In this document: one piece after another, positions 26,789 to 35,184 of the stretch
How the letters are laid out: every line of letters starts with the position of its first letter
Numbering within the stretch: the first letter of the stretch is position 1
DNA from: Streptomyces nymphaeiformis
GTDB lineage: Bacteria; Actinomycetota; Actinomycetes; Streptomycetales; Streptomycetaceae
Direction: 5' to 3'
Assembly: GCF_014203895.1 (NCBI RefSeq)
Contig: NZ_JACHJY010000002.1
Span: 124,001-188,000, forward strand
Length of the DNA: 64,000 nucleotides
Position numbers and translations under genes: made by a program
Notes under the pieces: generated by a model
Database searches by the model: none
What the model was told of the DNA's origin: nothing
What the model saw: only the letters and a program-made list of their open reading frames with translations

Positions 26789-28531
26789 TCAGTTGCTCAT
26801 GGACGTATTGGCCGAGAGGGGCGCAGCCTGGAGGGGGCCGGTCATGGTGCCGCCGTTCATGACGCCGAAGTTGTAGATCGCGGTGGACTGCTGGCGGTAG
26901 GCGGCGATGTCGACGTTGTGGTCGCGCAAGAAGATCTCCGTGGAGTCGAAGACCCTGCGTTGCATCATCTGCACGTAGTAGCGGGCGTCGTCGTACGCGT
27001 GCATGTCGTCCAGGCGGCGGGTGCTGTAGACCTCGCGGAGGCTCACGGGGCCGCTGCCGGGGTCGAGCTCGGGGCGCGGGCGGGTCTTGCGGCGTAGAAG
27101 ACGGTCAAGGCCGACGTAGACGTCCACGAGCGCGTTGAAGGCGGCCCGGGCCAGCCACGTGGGAGTGAGCGGGACGGCCGGAACGAGCCCGGCCACCCTC
27201 GGATTGAGGGGCCCCATGATGTGGGGGCGAACGGTGACGCGCAGGAAACCGCCTTGGTATGCGAAGTGGACGAGAACTGCCGCCACGAGCTCCCCGTTCC
27301 AGGCGGTGACCCGGGCCCAGATGTATCGACGGGCGACCTCCTCGGCGGGCTTGTCACCGGTCTCGTCCACGGCGAGGGCATGGAGGCTGCGCCAGGTGTT
27401 GTCATCGATCTGGCTCCACCGCTTCTGGTGGATGCCGGAGATTCCCACGACCTCCACCCGCAGTTTCGGATGGCTCTGGTGGTGGGAGGGTGCCGGGTCG
27501 TCGAGACGGCGTGCGATGTAAGCGTGCAGCTGAGCGGCGGTGAAGTGCTTCAGCGGTTTCTTGGCCACCGGCTCGTTGTGCTTCGTCAACGCGTCGAGCA
27601 CCGCCTTGGCCACCGCCGCCATGTCGGGGCTTCCGGAGCGCACCGTCGGTGAGCCAGGGCTCGGGAACGGTTCCGCTGCGGCATCGTGCTCGGCGTCCTG
27701 GTTCTCAGGGGCCGGCTCGACATCGATGCCGATGACGGCCTCGTGCCACGCTTGGAGTCCCGCCCCGATGAATCGGTGCCGGTCGCCGGTCGGGCGGCGT
27801 TCGTATTGGTAGGGCAGGGCGTGGGCCTGATCCGCTGCCTCAGGCGCTTGCAGTTCCCCGGCCAGTAGGGCATTGAGCCGCAACTGCGCCAAGTAGCGAT
27901 CCACCAGGTGCACGCCCCATGCCCCGGCCAGCAGGACGAGGGCCGCCCACCCCGCACCGAGGGTACCGACGCCTGTCTGCCACGCGACGGCAGCGACGAG
28001 GACCACGATCGTCGTCCGGCGTCCACGCATGTGCCGGACGGCCCGGTCGCACGCGTGCACCACCGGCTCCTGGTGGAAGCCGTAGACCGGCACCGGTCGC
28101 GCCGGCTTCTTGATCCGACGACGGACCCAAACGGCGTAGTCCTCGCCCAGTACGACCGCAGGGGGCGCCGGCTCTTCTTGTTCGGCGACCTCCTGGGCCT
28201 TCTCCGGGAAGATCCATCGCAGACGCTTCCGCACCGCGGCCTTCAGCGCTTTCCAATGCTGTGCCAGGATGGCGCGGAGGACGGCCCACCAGTCGGCACG
28301 GACGAAGGCGGCAGCGCTCAACCGACGGGTGACGCCTTCGGTGTAGGTGCCGTGGCCGATCGTCTCTCCAACTTTGGCTGCGGTGCCCAGAGGTACCGCA
28401 GGAGCTGAGAACACCGACTGGTGCTCCGCGTACGACAAGGTCCCACCCCCGTGTCTCCTCGTGTCGACCGCGCTGAAGATCAGGGGCGGACACAGAGGGG
28501 CATCGTCCTCGGGTGGAGGAGGGGGCGCCAT
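26789..28531 (-). CDS. large membrane protein of unknown function with C-terminal shared motif
   Basis: Protein of 580 aa from ATG 28531; the frame is open to 28672 and the extra residues just before the ATG look partly protein-like, so the start is uncertain. Residues about 170-220 hold two hydrophobic helices (TIVVLVAAVAWQTGVGTLG and ALVLLAGAWGVHLVDRYLA). The C-terminal half is soluble and mixed, with no family I recognise. The last 26 residues contain NFGxxNxGxMTGP plus QAAPxSxN, matching the N-terminus of the small protein downstream at 15 of 22 positions. The two genes form an operon with a 26-base gap. A sensor or membrane effector tied to the small protein is plausible. Confidence 0.75.
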   Translation of the reverse strand: MAPPPPPEDDAPLCPPLIFSAVDTRRHGGGTLSYAEHQSVFSAPAVPLGTAAKVGETIGHGTYTEGVTRRLSAAAFVRADWWAVLRAILAQHWKALKAAVRKRLRWIFPEKAQEVAEQEEPAPPAVVLGEDYAVWVRRRIKKPARPVPVYGFHQEPVVHACDRAVRHMRGRRTTIVVLVAAVAWQTGVGTLGAGWAALVLLAGAWGVHLVDRYLAQLRLNALLAGELQAPEAADQAHALPYQYERRPTGDRHRFIGAGLQAWHEAVIGIDVEPAPENQDAEHDAAAEPFPSPGSPTVRSGSPDMAAVAKAVLDALTKHNEPVAKKPLKHFTAAQLHAYIARRLDDPAPSHHQSHPKLRVEVVGISGIHQKRWSQIDDNTWRSLHALAVDETGDKPAEEVARRYIWARVTAWNGELVAAVLVHFAYQGGFLRVTVRPHIMGPLNPRVAGLVPAVPLTPTWLARAAFNALVDVYVGLDRLLRRKTRPRPELDPGSGPVSLREVYSTRRLDDMHAYDDARYYVQMMQRRVFDSTEIFLRDHNVDIAAYRQQSTAIYNFGVMNGGTMTGPLQAAPLSANTSMSN

Positions 28532-29132
28532 ACCGCAAACCCGCACAAGGCGGTCGGTGAGGTGTTCCGGGCGGACAATGACCGAAAGCCACCCCCTCGT
28601 GGAGGGGCTGTTTGAGTGCTCAAGATTTTCGGTTCGGGCCGAATCGAGTGCTTGGGGCGGCCGGTGACCCACCCTCGCTGTCTACGCGAAGGGCGCGACG
28701 TGTGTTCATCCCGAGGGACGGGGCCTCATCCGGAGCTGGGGGCGGACACGTCGACCCGGGGGCTGGGCGCGCCGATCGTTCGATCTCCATTGAGGAGCTG
28801 TGCGTAACCGGAGAATGCCTTCCGTCGCGCGCCTCCGCAGGACTCGAACCTTCGGTCAAGTGCTTAGAAGACACTTGGTGTGGGGGTGTGGGGATGCTCT
28901 GACCTGCGTAAGTGCCCCAGCCTGCTGACGTTTGGCGCAAACTTCGGGCATTCTCGGAACGGCCCGCGCTGTCAGTGGTCGGCGCTAGGAGCGTGGGTCA
29001 GTAACGAGCAAGCGGCTCCGCTCCCGTGATCGGCGGATCGGTCGCGACGGGCTCGTCGGGGCATGTGGGGCTGGCGGGGGCCTGCCCGCCGGGTGTCCGG
29101 TCGGCAGGGCTCGTGACGTGGCCGGGGACCCG
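28532..29132. other. no supported gene; contains a tRNA-like fragment
   Basis: Several frames cross this stretch but none shows a domain. The only recognisable content is the tRNA 3'-half-like sequence at 28830-28875 on the minus strand. The boundary of the island may lie here. Confidence 0.45.
28830..28875 (-). other. 3' half of a tRNA-Arg(TCT)-like sequence, possible attachment-site remnant
   Basis: Read on the minus strand, AGTGT-CTTCTAA-GCACT forms an anticodon arm with anticodon TCT, followed by a T-arm-like GAAGG-TTCGAGT-CCTGC (four of five pairs) and a 3' acceptor strand ending GGAGGCG. No D-arm and no matching 5' acceptor strand precede it. Fragments from the anticodon to the 3' end are what tRNA-targeting integrases leave as att sites. 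Confidence 0.45.
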
Positions 29133-29294
29133 ATGCTCTGGTACGGGATGGTCAACCACGTCTCCGGGCTGGACTTCCTCGGCGTCACCGGGGAGCGTGC
29201 CCCGGCCCCGGCCCCGGCAGCGGTCGCGGGCCTCGCCGCCGCCCTGGCCGCGGCCGCTCTCGCCCTGGACGCAATACGCCACGCCGCGCGGTGA
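29133..29294 (+). CDS. short hypothetical membrane peptide
   Basis: A frame of 53 aa from ATG 29133: MLWYGMVNHVSGLDFLGVTG, then an Ala/Leu-rich helix of about 25 residues and IRHAAR. It looks like a single-pass membrane peptide, or the end of a larger lost gene. I do not recognise it. Confidence 0.35.
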   Translation: MLWYGMVNHVSGLDFLGVTGERAPAPAPAAVAGLAAALAAAALALDAIRHAAR

Positions 29295-29444
29295 CACGTC
29301 ACTCGGTAAGTCGGGCGGAGGAGGAGCGGTTCCCCCGCTTGGGGGGGAGCTGGTCCCTCCCCGCGGCGGATGCCGCGACCGGGGGTGAGCTGGGAGGTTG
29401 GAGGCAGTCGGGAGACAGCCCGACTCCCTTCTCGTCACTGAGGA

Positions 29445-30008
29445 TTGACCATGCGAAAGCTCACCACCGCCATCGCGCTCACCACTGCGGCCGTGGCCCT
29501 CGCGGCCGGGACGGCCGGCACCGCCGCGGCCGCGCCCACACCGGCCACCCCCCTACCGGCCCAGCACCTCGCGCTGCACAGCTGGACCCTGCTCAACGAG
29601 CACGGCCCGGGCCCCAACCCGGGCGAGCGGCTCACCGCGCGGGTCAGCGCCCGTACGGTCGACGGCCAGACCCGGGGGCACGTCGTGGTGCAGCACGTGT
29701 TCGAGAAGACCGGCACCATCCGGGCCGAGTTCGACGTCGACTGCCTGACCGTCGACGGGAACGGCTCCATCACGGTGACCGGGCCCATCTCGCAGACCGT
29801 GGTCACCCCGCTCGGGGGCGAGCCGTACCTCTTCGAGGAGGGCCAGCACCCCGAGGCTGGCCTCACCTTCTACCCGACCGACGAGCAGCACCAGCGCCGG
29901 GTCGGCTGGGCCCGGACCAACCCCCAGATGCACTCCGAAGTCGTCAAGTGCGGCGCGGTTCCGGCCAGCCTCTGGGTCATCGACGGCGGGACCTTCCTGC
30001 GCCGCTAG
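29445..30008 (+). CDS. secreted protein of unknown function
   Basis: Protein of 187 aa; ATG 29451 (MRKLTTAIALTT) is an alternative start. A Sec signal peptide is clear, with a hydrophobic core AVALAAGTAGTAAAA and a likely cut after AAA near residue 30. The mature part is beta-rich (LTARVSARTVDGQTRGHVVV, IRAEFDVDCLTVDG, ASLWVIDGGTF) with two cysteines that could pair. No family recognised. Its TAG stop is part of the CTAG sequence duplicated by the IS1182 element that follows, yet excision would leave the gene unchanged. Confidence 0.7.
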   Translation: MTMRKLTTAIALTTAAVALAAGTAGTAAAAPTPATPLPAQHLALHSWTLLNEHGPGPNPGERLTARVSARTVDGQTRGHVVVQHVFEKTGTIRAEFDVDCLTVDGNGSITVTGPISQTVVTPLGGEPYLFEEGQHPEAGLTFYPTDEQHQRRVGWARTNPQMHSEVVKCGAVPASLWVIDGGTFLRR

Positions 30009-31723
30009 GAGCGTGTCTCTGTGACCGGCAACCCACCTGTGTCTCGTGATCTTTCGTACGGGATGATCCCGGTATACGTGGTGAGGATGGGCTGTTCGAG
30101 GCCGAGCCGGTCGAGGTGAAGCGGCCGCAGCGCCGTCCGGCGGCGGTGGACAAGACCTTCCGGGCGTTCGACCCGCAGCAGGTCCTGCTGCTGCCACCGT
30201 CGCTGGACGACTGGCTGCCCGAGGGACACCTGGCCCGGTTCGTCGCCGACCTGGTCGACCATGTGCTTGACCTGGGACCGGTCCTGGCCGACTACACCGA
30301 GAAGCGCGGCTACCCGCCCTACGACCCGCGCCTGATGCTCCGGCTGCTGATCTACGGCTACACCACCGGGGTGCGCTCCTCGCGGGCGGTCGAACGCAAA
30401 TGCGTCGACGACGTCGCATTCCGGTTCCTCGCCGCCGACCAGGCCCCCGACTTCCGCTCCATCGCCCGGTTCCGCCGACGCCACCTCGACGCCCTCGCCG
30501 GCCTGTTCCTCCAGTCCCTGCGCCTCGCGCAGAAGCTCGGCATGGTCAAGATGGGCCGCGTCGCGCTGGACGGCACGAAGCTGGAGGCCAATGCCTCCAA
30601 GCACAAGGCAATGAGCTACGGCCGCCTGGTCGACAAGGAGGAACGCGTCGAGGCCGAGCTCGCCGCTTTGGAGGCGAAGGCCGCCGCGCTGCTGGCCGAC
30701 GCGGAGGCCACCGACACCGCCGAGGACGAGAAGTTCGGCCCGGACGGCAAGGACGTCGACCTGCCCGCCGAGCTAGACCGCCGCGAGAAGCGCCTCGCGC
30801 GCCTGCAGGCCGCCCGCGCGCAGATCGAGGCCGAGGCCGCCGCCAAGGCCCTCAAGCACGCCCAGGACAAGGAACGCCGCCGCCAGGACCGCACCGGCAC
30901 CAGCGACGAACAGGCCGTCACCGACGCCAGCGAGGCCGCCGCCGCGAAGGCGTGACCGAAGCCGAAGACCCAGGCCAACTTCACCGATCCCGACTCGCGG
31001 ATCATGAAGAACGGCGACGGCGCCTACATCCAGGCCTACAACGCCCAGGCCGTCGTTGACGAGCAGCATCAGGTCATCACCGCCGCCGACGTGACGACCA
31101 ACGCCTCGGACGCCCTGAACTACACCGACATGCTCGACCAATCCGCCCGCAACACAGGCACCCACCCCAAGCAGGCCCTCGTGGACGCCGGCTACTGCTC
31201 GGACACGAACCTCGAAGCTGCCAGGGACCGCCAACTGTCCTGCGGCACCGACACGTTCATGGCCACCGGCAGTCTCGGCCACGACGAGCAGGTCCCGCCC
31301 GCACCCCGAGGCCGCATCCCCACGGACGCCACCTTGAAGGAGCGCATGGCCCGCAAGCTGCGGACCAAACCCGGCCGCAAGACCTACAGCCGCCGCAAGG
31401 CCATCGTCGAACCCGTCTTCGGACAGATCATGACCTGCCAGAACGGCCGCCAGCTCCTCCTGCGCGGCGAGGACGGCGCACGAGGCGAATGGCGCCTGCT
31501 CGCCGCCTGCCATAACTTCCGCAAGGCCTTCCGACACGCCGGAACCGCCGGACTCGCCGCAGCGATCGGCTGACCGAGCCCCTCGCCCCGGCCCCGGCGG
31601 GCCTCGACACCCCAATCCTGGCCCGGAAGACCCCCGCGCCGCCCCCGCGCGCCGCTGACCGGGCAACCTGGCGCTCTCGCCAGCACGGCCCCCCGGACAG
31701 TTGCCCGTTACTGAGACACGCTC
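30009..31723 (+). mobile_element. IS1182-family insertion sequence with CTAG duplication
   Basis: Inverted repeats GAGCGTGTCTC at the left (30009-30019) and complement at the right (31713-31723), with imperfect extension inward, bound 1715 bp. CTAG lies on both sides (30005-30008 and 31724-31727), a palindromic 4-bp duplication as known in this family. The element landed on the stop codon of the secreted-protein gene. Confidence 0.85.
30116..31573 (+). pseudogene. IS1182-family transposase with one in-frame stop
   Basis: From GTG 30116 the protein has the IS1182 opening FRAFDPQQVLLLPPSLDDWL, then DPRLMLRLLIYGYTTGVRSS and the first Asp block VALDGTKLEANASKHKAMSY, followed by a charged helix insertion. 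A TGA at 30953-30955, where CGA (Arg) is expected, interrupts it. The same frame then continues cleanly as PKPKTQANFTDPDSRIM to the C-terminal glutamate block (YSRRKAIVEPVFGQ) and stops at 31573. A single C-to-T change inactivated it, apparently recently. Confidence 0.85.
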
Positions 31724-31727
31724 CTAG

Positions 31728-32127
31728 CTGTCCCGTCCCTGCACCGGCACAAGGTATCCAGCGTCCGGCGCGCCCTCGGTGGCCCGCCCTGAGGCGACGC
31801 TCTTCGGGGGAGAAGGCCGAGCCCGTCTGGCGTGCGGTCATCATGGCTATGGCGGGCGGGCGTTGCGGTGTACGGGCCTCGCGCGGCGGCCTTTCGAGTC
31901 CGGGGGCAAAGCGTCCGGGTGGGCGGAATCACAGCAAGGATCAAACGGGTAGAACGGGCGATGTGGAGTGTTGTGGACAGGGTGTGCAGTCGTACGGCGG
32001 CCCTGTCTGGTTCCCCGACACGCTGGTGCTTTTCCTCACGTGTTGGGCCGGTTTGGCTGGTATCGGCTGCTGGGCAGCCTTGATGTGCCGGAACGAACAC
32101 GAATCCCGAGACGGCGAGGTGGCGCGC
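31728..32127. other. no supported gene
   Basis: Open frames on both strands cross this stretch without domains. A hydrophobic run reading LVLFLTCWAGLAGIGCWAAL just before the next gene, at about 32020-32080, could be a lost membrane segment or leader, but I cannot support a gene. Confidence 0.45.
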
Positions 32128-32370
32128 ATGCCTGAGACGAGCCCGGAACCGATCGCGACCTTCTGTGGAAAGTGTGACTGCGGGTGCCCGCAGCTCTTCG
32201 TTGATGTCGATGCCCCCGAGGACAGGCGCGTCCGTATCACCGACGACTTCGGACAGCACGTGCAGATGAGCGAGGAGCAGTTCGCCGACCTCGTGGCCCA
32301 GGCCAAGGCCGGCGCGCTGGACCGTCTGACCGTTCCCGGGGCTCTTGCCCCGGCTCCGTCCTCGGCCTGA
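32128..32370 (+). CDS. small cysteine-rich conserved actinobacterial protein
   Basis: Protein of 80 aa from ATG 32128. Residues about 9-21 hold FCGKCDCGCPQLFVD, four cysteines close together that could bind a metal. Then come RRVRITDDFGQHVQMSEEQF and a C-terminal helix LVAQAKAGALDRL. I have seen similar short proteins in Streptomyces, with no known role. It converges with the copper ATPase gene, ending 67 bases from it. Confidence 0.75.
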   Translation: MPETSPEPIATFCGKCDCGCPQLFVDVDAPEDRRVRITDDFGQHVQMSEEQFADLVAQAKAGALDRLTVPGALAPAPSSA

Positions 32371-32437
32371 CGTACGTGGCCGCCGACGGCTCGCCTCCTC
32401 GTACGGAGCCGGGCGGGCCGTCGGCGTTCGCTGCGCG

Positions 32438-34774
32438 CTACCGGGTGCGGCGGCGCGGTGCCGACGGGGGCTGCCAGGCGCGCAGCCGGAGGCTGTTGCC
32501 GACGACCAGGAGCGAGCTCGCGGACATCGCCGCGGCCGCGAGCATCGGGTTGAGCAGGCCCAGCATGGCCAGGGGTACGGTCACCACGTTGTAGCCGAAG
32601 GCCCAGGCGAGGTTGGCGCGGATCGTGCCGAGGGCGCGCCGGGCGAGGCGTACGGCGTCGGCGAGTGCTTCGATGTCGTCCCGTACCAGCGTTACGTCCG
32701 CCGCCCCGATGGCGACGTCCGTGCCGCCGCCCAGGGCGATGCCCAGGTCCGCGGCGGCGAGCGCGCCGGCGTCGTTGACCCCGTCGCCGACCACGGCGAC
32801 CCGGTGCCCCTGCTCCCGCAGCGCGTGTACGAGGGCTGCCTTGTCCTCGGGCGCGCAGCGCGCGTGGACCTCCTCGATGCCGAGGCTCGCCGCCACGGCC
32901 AGGCCGGTCGCCTTCGTGTCGCCGGTGGCCAGGACCGGCCGCACCCCGAGGCGGCGGAGCGCGTCGACGGCGCGGTAGCTTCCAGGACGCACGGCGTCTC
33001 CGATCGCGATCAGAGCCTGAGTCTCACCGTCGACGCGGACCAGGACGGGGGTCTGGCCCTCGGCCTCGGCCGAGGTCAGCGCGTCGGCGAGGGCAGCGGG
33101 CAGCTCGCCCTCCGGAGCGCCGACTTCCACGAGCCGGCCGTCGACCACGCCGCGCGCACCCCGGCCCGGGAGGGCGCGGAACTCGGCGACGCCCGGCAGT
33201 GGCTCCCCGGTGGGTGCCGACCGGGCGTGAGCGACGATCGCCCTGCCGAGCGGATGCTCGGAGCCCTGCTCGAGGGCCCCGGCGAGCCGCAGAACGGCAT
33301 CCTCGCCCAGCCCGCCCAGCCCGCCCAGCCCGCCCAGCCCGCCCAGCCCGCCCAGCCCGCCCAGCCCGCCCAGCCCGCCCAGCCCGCCCAGCCCGCCCAG
33401 TTCATCAGGGACGGCTGTGACACGGAGGACGGACATCCGGCCGGAGGTGAGTGTGCCGGTCTTGTCGAGTACGACGGTGTCGATGTGCCGCAGCCCCTCC
33501 AGCGCCTTCGGTCCGCCGACCAGGATCCCGAGGCGGGCGCCCCGGCCGGTCGCGGCCATGAGCGCTGTCGGAGTCGCCAGGCCCAGCGCGCACGGACAGG
33601 CCACGACCAGGACGGCCACGCAGGCCGTGACCGCCGCCTGCGGCGCGCTGCCGGTGCCGAGCCAGAACCCGAGGGTGCCGACGGCCAGGGCCAAGACGAG
33701 CGGGACGAAGACGCCGGCCACCGTGTCGGCCAGCCGCTGCGTACGGGCCTTGCCGGCCTGCGCGTCGGTCACCAGCCGGGTGATGCGGGCGAGCCGTGTG
33801 TCGGCGCCGACCGCCGTGGCCCGGACGAGCAGCAGACCCTCGGCGTTGACCGCCCCGCCGATCACTGCGGAACCCGGCTCGACCTCGACCGGTTCGCTCT
33901 CCCCGGTGACCAGGGAGAGGTCCACCGCCGAACTGCCCTCAAGCACCTCGCCGTCCGTGGCGATCCGCTCGCCCGGACGCACGACGAACACCTGTCCCAC
34001 ACGCAACTCCGAGAGCGGGAGGCGGCGTTCGGCTCCCTTCTCGCGCACCGTGACGTCCTTGACGCTCAGCCCGGCCAGCGACCGGAGGGCCGCCCCCGTA
34101 CCGCGACGGGCGCGAGCCTCCAGGACACGGCCCGCCCACACGAACAGCGGCACGCCCACGGCCGCTTCGAGGTAGAGGTGCGCCATGCCGTCCGAGGCCG
34201 AGGGAGCGAGCGTGAACGGCATCCGCATTCCGGGCTCCCCGGCGCCTCCCCGGAACAGCGCGTACGTGGACCAGCCGAGCGAGGCCACCACCCCCAGCGA
34301 CACCAGGGTGTCCATGGTCGACGCCGCGTGACGCACGCCGCGCAACGCACGTACGTGGAAAGGCCAGGCACCCCACACCGCCACCGGCGCGGCCAGCACG
34401 AAACACAACCACTGCCAGTTGCGGAACTGCAGTGCCGGGACCATCGAAAGGATCAGTACCGGCACGGCCAGAAGGGCCGTGATAACGAGCCTGTGGTGCT
34501 CCCCTTTCGTGCTCTCGGACCTCGTCGCGTCCCGGCCGGGCCGCTGCTCGGCCGGTGGCTCGGGTAGGGCGGCGGTGTAGCCCGCCTTCTCGACGGCGGC
34601 CACCAGAACGTCGACCGGGAGGGCGGCCGGATGACTGACCCGGGCCCGTCCGGTCGCCAGATTGACCGTGGCCGAGACCCCCTCCAGCCGGGAGAGCTTC
34701 CTTTCGACCCGGCCGACGCACGCCGCGCAGGTCATCCCGCCCACGGCCAGGTCGGTCGTCAGCACGTCCGTCAC
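32438..34774 (-). CDS. copA: copper-type P1B-ATPase (CopA-like)
   Basis: Protein of 778 aa from GTG 34774. It has an N-terminal heavy-metal-associated domain with GMTCAAC (Cys16 and Cys19), transmembrane helices, the TGES actuator motif, the CPC metal site in VVACPCALGLATPTALM, the phosphorylated aspartate in DKTGTLTSG, and the hinge GDGVNDAGALAAADLG. The CPC site marks Cu(I)/Ag(I) transport out of the cell. Inside the P/N region, right after the DKTGT segment, lies a run of about 32 residues (LGG)10LG coded by a perfect minisatellite. It overlaps the small membrane gene upstream by GTGA, so the two are translationally coupled. Confidence 0.93.
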   Translation of the reverse strand: MTDVLTTDLAVGGMTCAACVGRVERKLSRLEGVSATVNLATGRARVSHPAALPVDVLVAAVEKAGYTAALPEPPAEQRPGRDATRSESTKGEHHRLVITALLAVPVLILSMVPALQFRNWQWLCFVLAAPVAVWGAWPFHVRALRGVRHAASTMDTLVSLGVVASLGWSTYALFRGGAGEPGMRMPFTLAPSASDGMAHLYLEAAVGVPLFVWAGRVLEARARRGTGAALRSLAGLSVKDVTVREKGAERRLPLSELRVGQVFVVRPGERIATDGEVLEGSSAVDLSLVTGESEPVEVEPGSAVIGGAVNAEGLLLVRATAVGADTRLARITRLVTDAQAGKARTQRLADTVAGVFVPLVLALAVGTLGFWLGTGSAPQAAVTACVAVLVVACPCALGLATPTALMAATGRGARLGILVGGPKALEGLRHIDTVVLDKTGTLTSGRMSVLRVTAVPDELGGLGGLGGLGGLGGLGGLGGLGGLGGLGGLGEDAVLRLAGALEQGSEHPLGRAIVAHARSAPTGEPLPGVAEFRALPGRGARGVVDGRLVEVGAPEGELPAALADALTSAEAEGQTPVLVRVDGETQALIAIGDAVRPGSYRAVDALRRLGVRPVLATGDTKATGLAVAASLGIEEVHARCAPEDKAALVHALREQGHRVAVVGDGVNDAGALAAADLGIALGGGTDVAIGAADVTLVRDDIEALADAVRLARRALGTIRANLAWAFGYNVVTVPLAMLGLLNPMLAAAAMSASSLLVVGNSLRLRAWQPPSAPRRRTR
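33305..33400 (-). repeat. 9-bp minisatellite inside the CopA-like gene
   Basis: About 10.7 perfect copies of CCCGCCCAG (coding strand CTGGGCGGG, Leu-Gly-Gly). The unit is a multiple of three, so gain or loss of units keeps the frame. Confidence 0.95.
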
Positions 34775-35016
34775 GGGTGCGCTCCCTGGTGGCCGTGCTC
34801 CCCGCCGTACGTGCTTCCCTGCCCGCCGCCGTTGCCGCCTCCGTCCGTCGACGAGGACTCCGTGCCGGGCCTGATCGGTCCCACGGCGGATCCGAGCGCG
34901 TAGGAACCCGCGAACACCAGCGCCAGGAGCAGCAGGAACCCCCACAGGGCGGGAGCCGGCGCGATGCCTCGCAGCACGGCGATCACACGCGAGGAGGTTT
35001 CTCGGGGCTTGTCCAT
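34771..35016 (-). CDS. small membrane protein with His/Gly-rich tail
   Basis: Protein of 81 aa from ATG 35016 (MDKPRETSSRVIAVLRGIAP). One membrane helix follows (ALWGFLLLLALVFAGSYALG), then a Gly/Ser-rich tail ending in EHGHQGAHP with three histidines. The stop overlaps the ATPase start in GTGA. A role in delivering or buffering copper for the ATPase is plausible from position and histidines, but is inferred. Confidence 0.8.
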   Translation of the reverse strand: MDKPRETSSRVIAVLRGIAPAPALWGFLLLLALVFAGSYALGSAVGPIRPGTESSSTDGGGNGGGQGSTYGGEHGHQGAHP

Positions 35017-35031
35017 CGGCTGCCTCTCCCA

Positions 35032-35045
35032 AGTACGAACGTACT
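35032..35045. promoter_or_regulatory. short palindrome upstream of the copper operon
   Basis: AGTACG and its complement CGTACT flank an AA centre, 16 bases before the ATG at 35016. It could be an operator for a metal sensor, but it is short and overlaps the leader. Confidence 0.35.
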
Positions 35046-35184
35046 GTGCCCCTCGCACCGGGGGCGTTCCTGAAGGAGTCGGACCGACAACCGGTTCAGT
35101 TCCCGCGATCCCTGGGCGGGCGAAGGCTCCAGGGGAGGGCCCGCGCGTGGCGGGCCCGCCCCTGTCACCGTGCGGCGAGGTGTG

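Noticed and set aside
28830..28875. Intact tRNA-Arg gene
   Set aside because: The D-arm and 5' acceptor strand are missing and the T-stem has a mismatch.
33305..33400. CRISPR array
   Set aside because: The repeats are 9 bp with no spacers and lie inside a coding frame.
32345..34567. Long plus-strand frame with QPA repeats
   Set aside because: It is the antisense shadow of the CopA-type gene; the repeat is the (LGG)n minisatellite read on the other strand.
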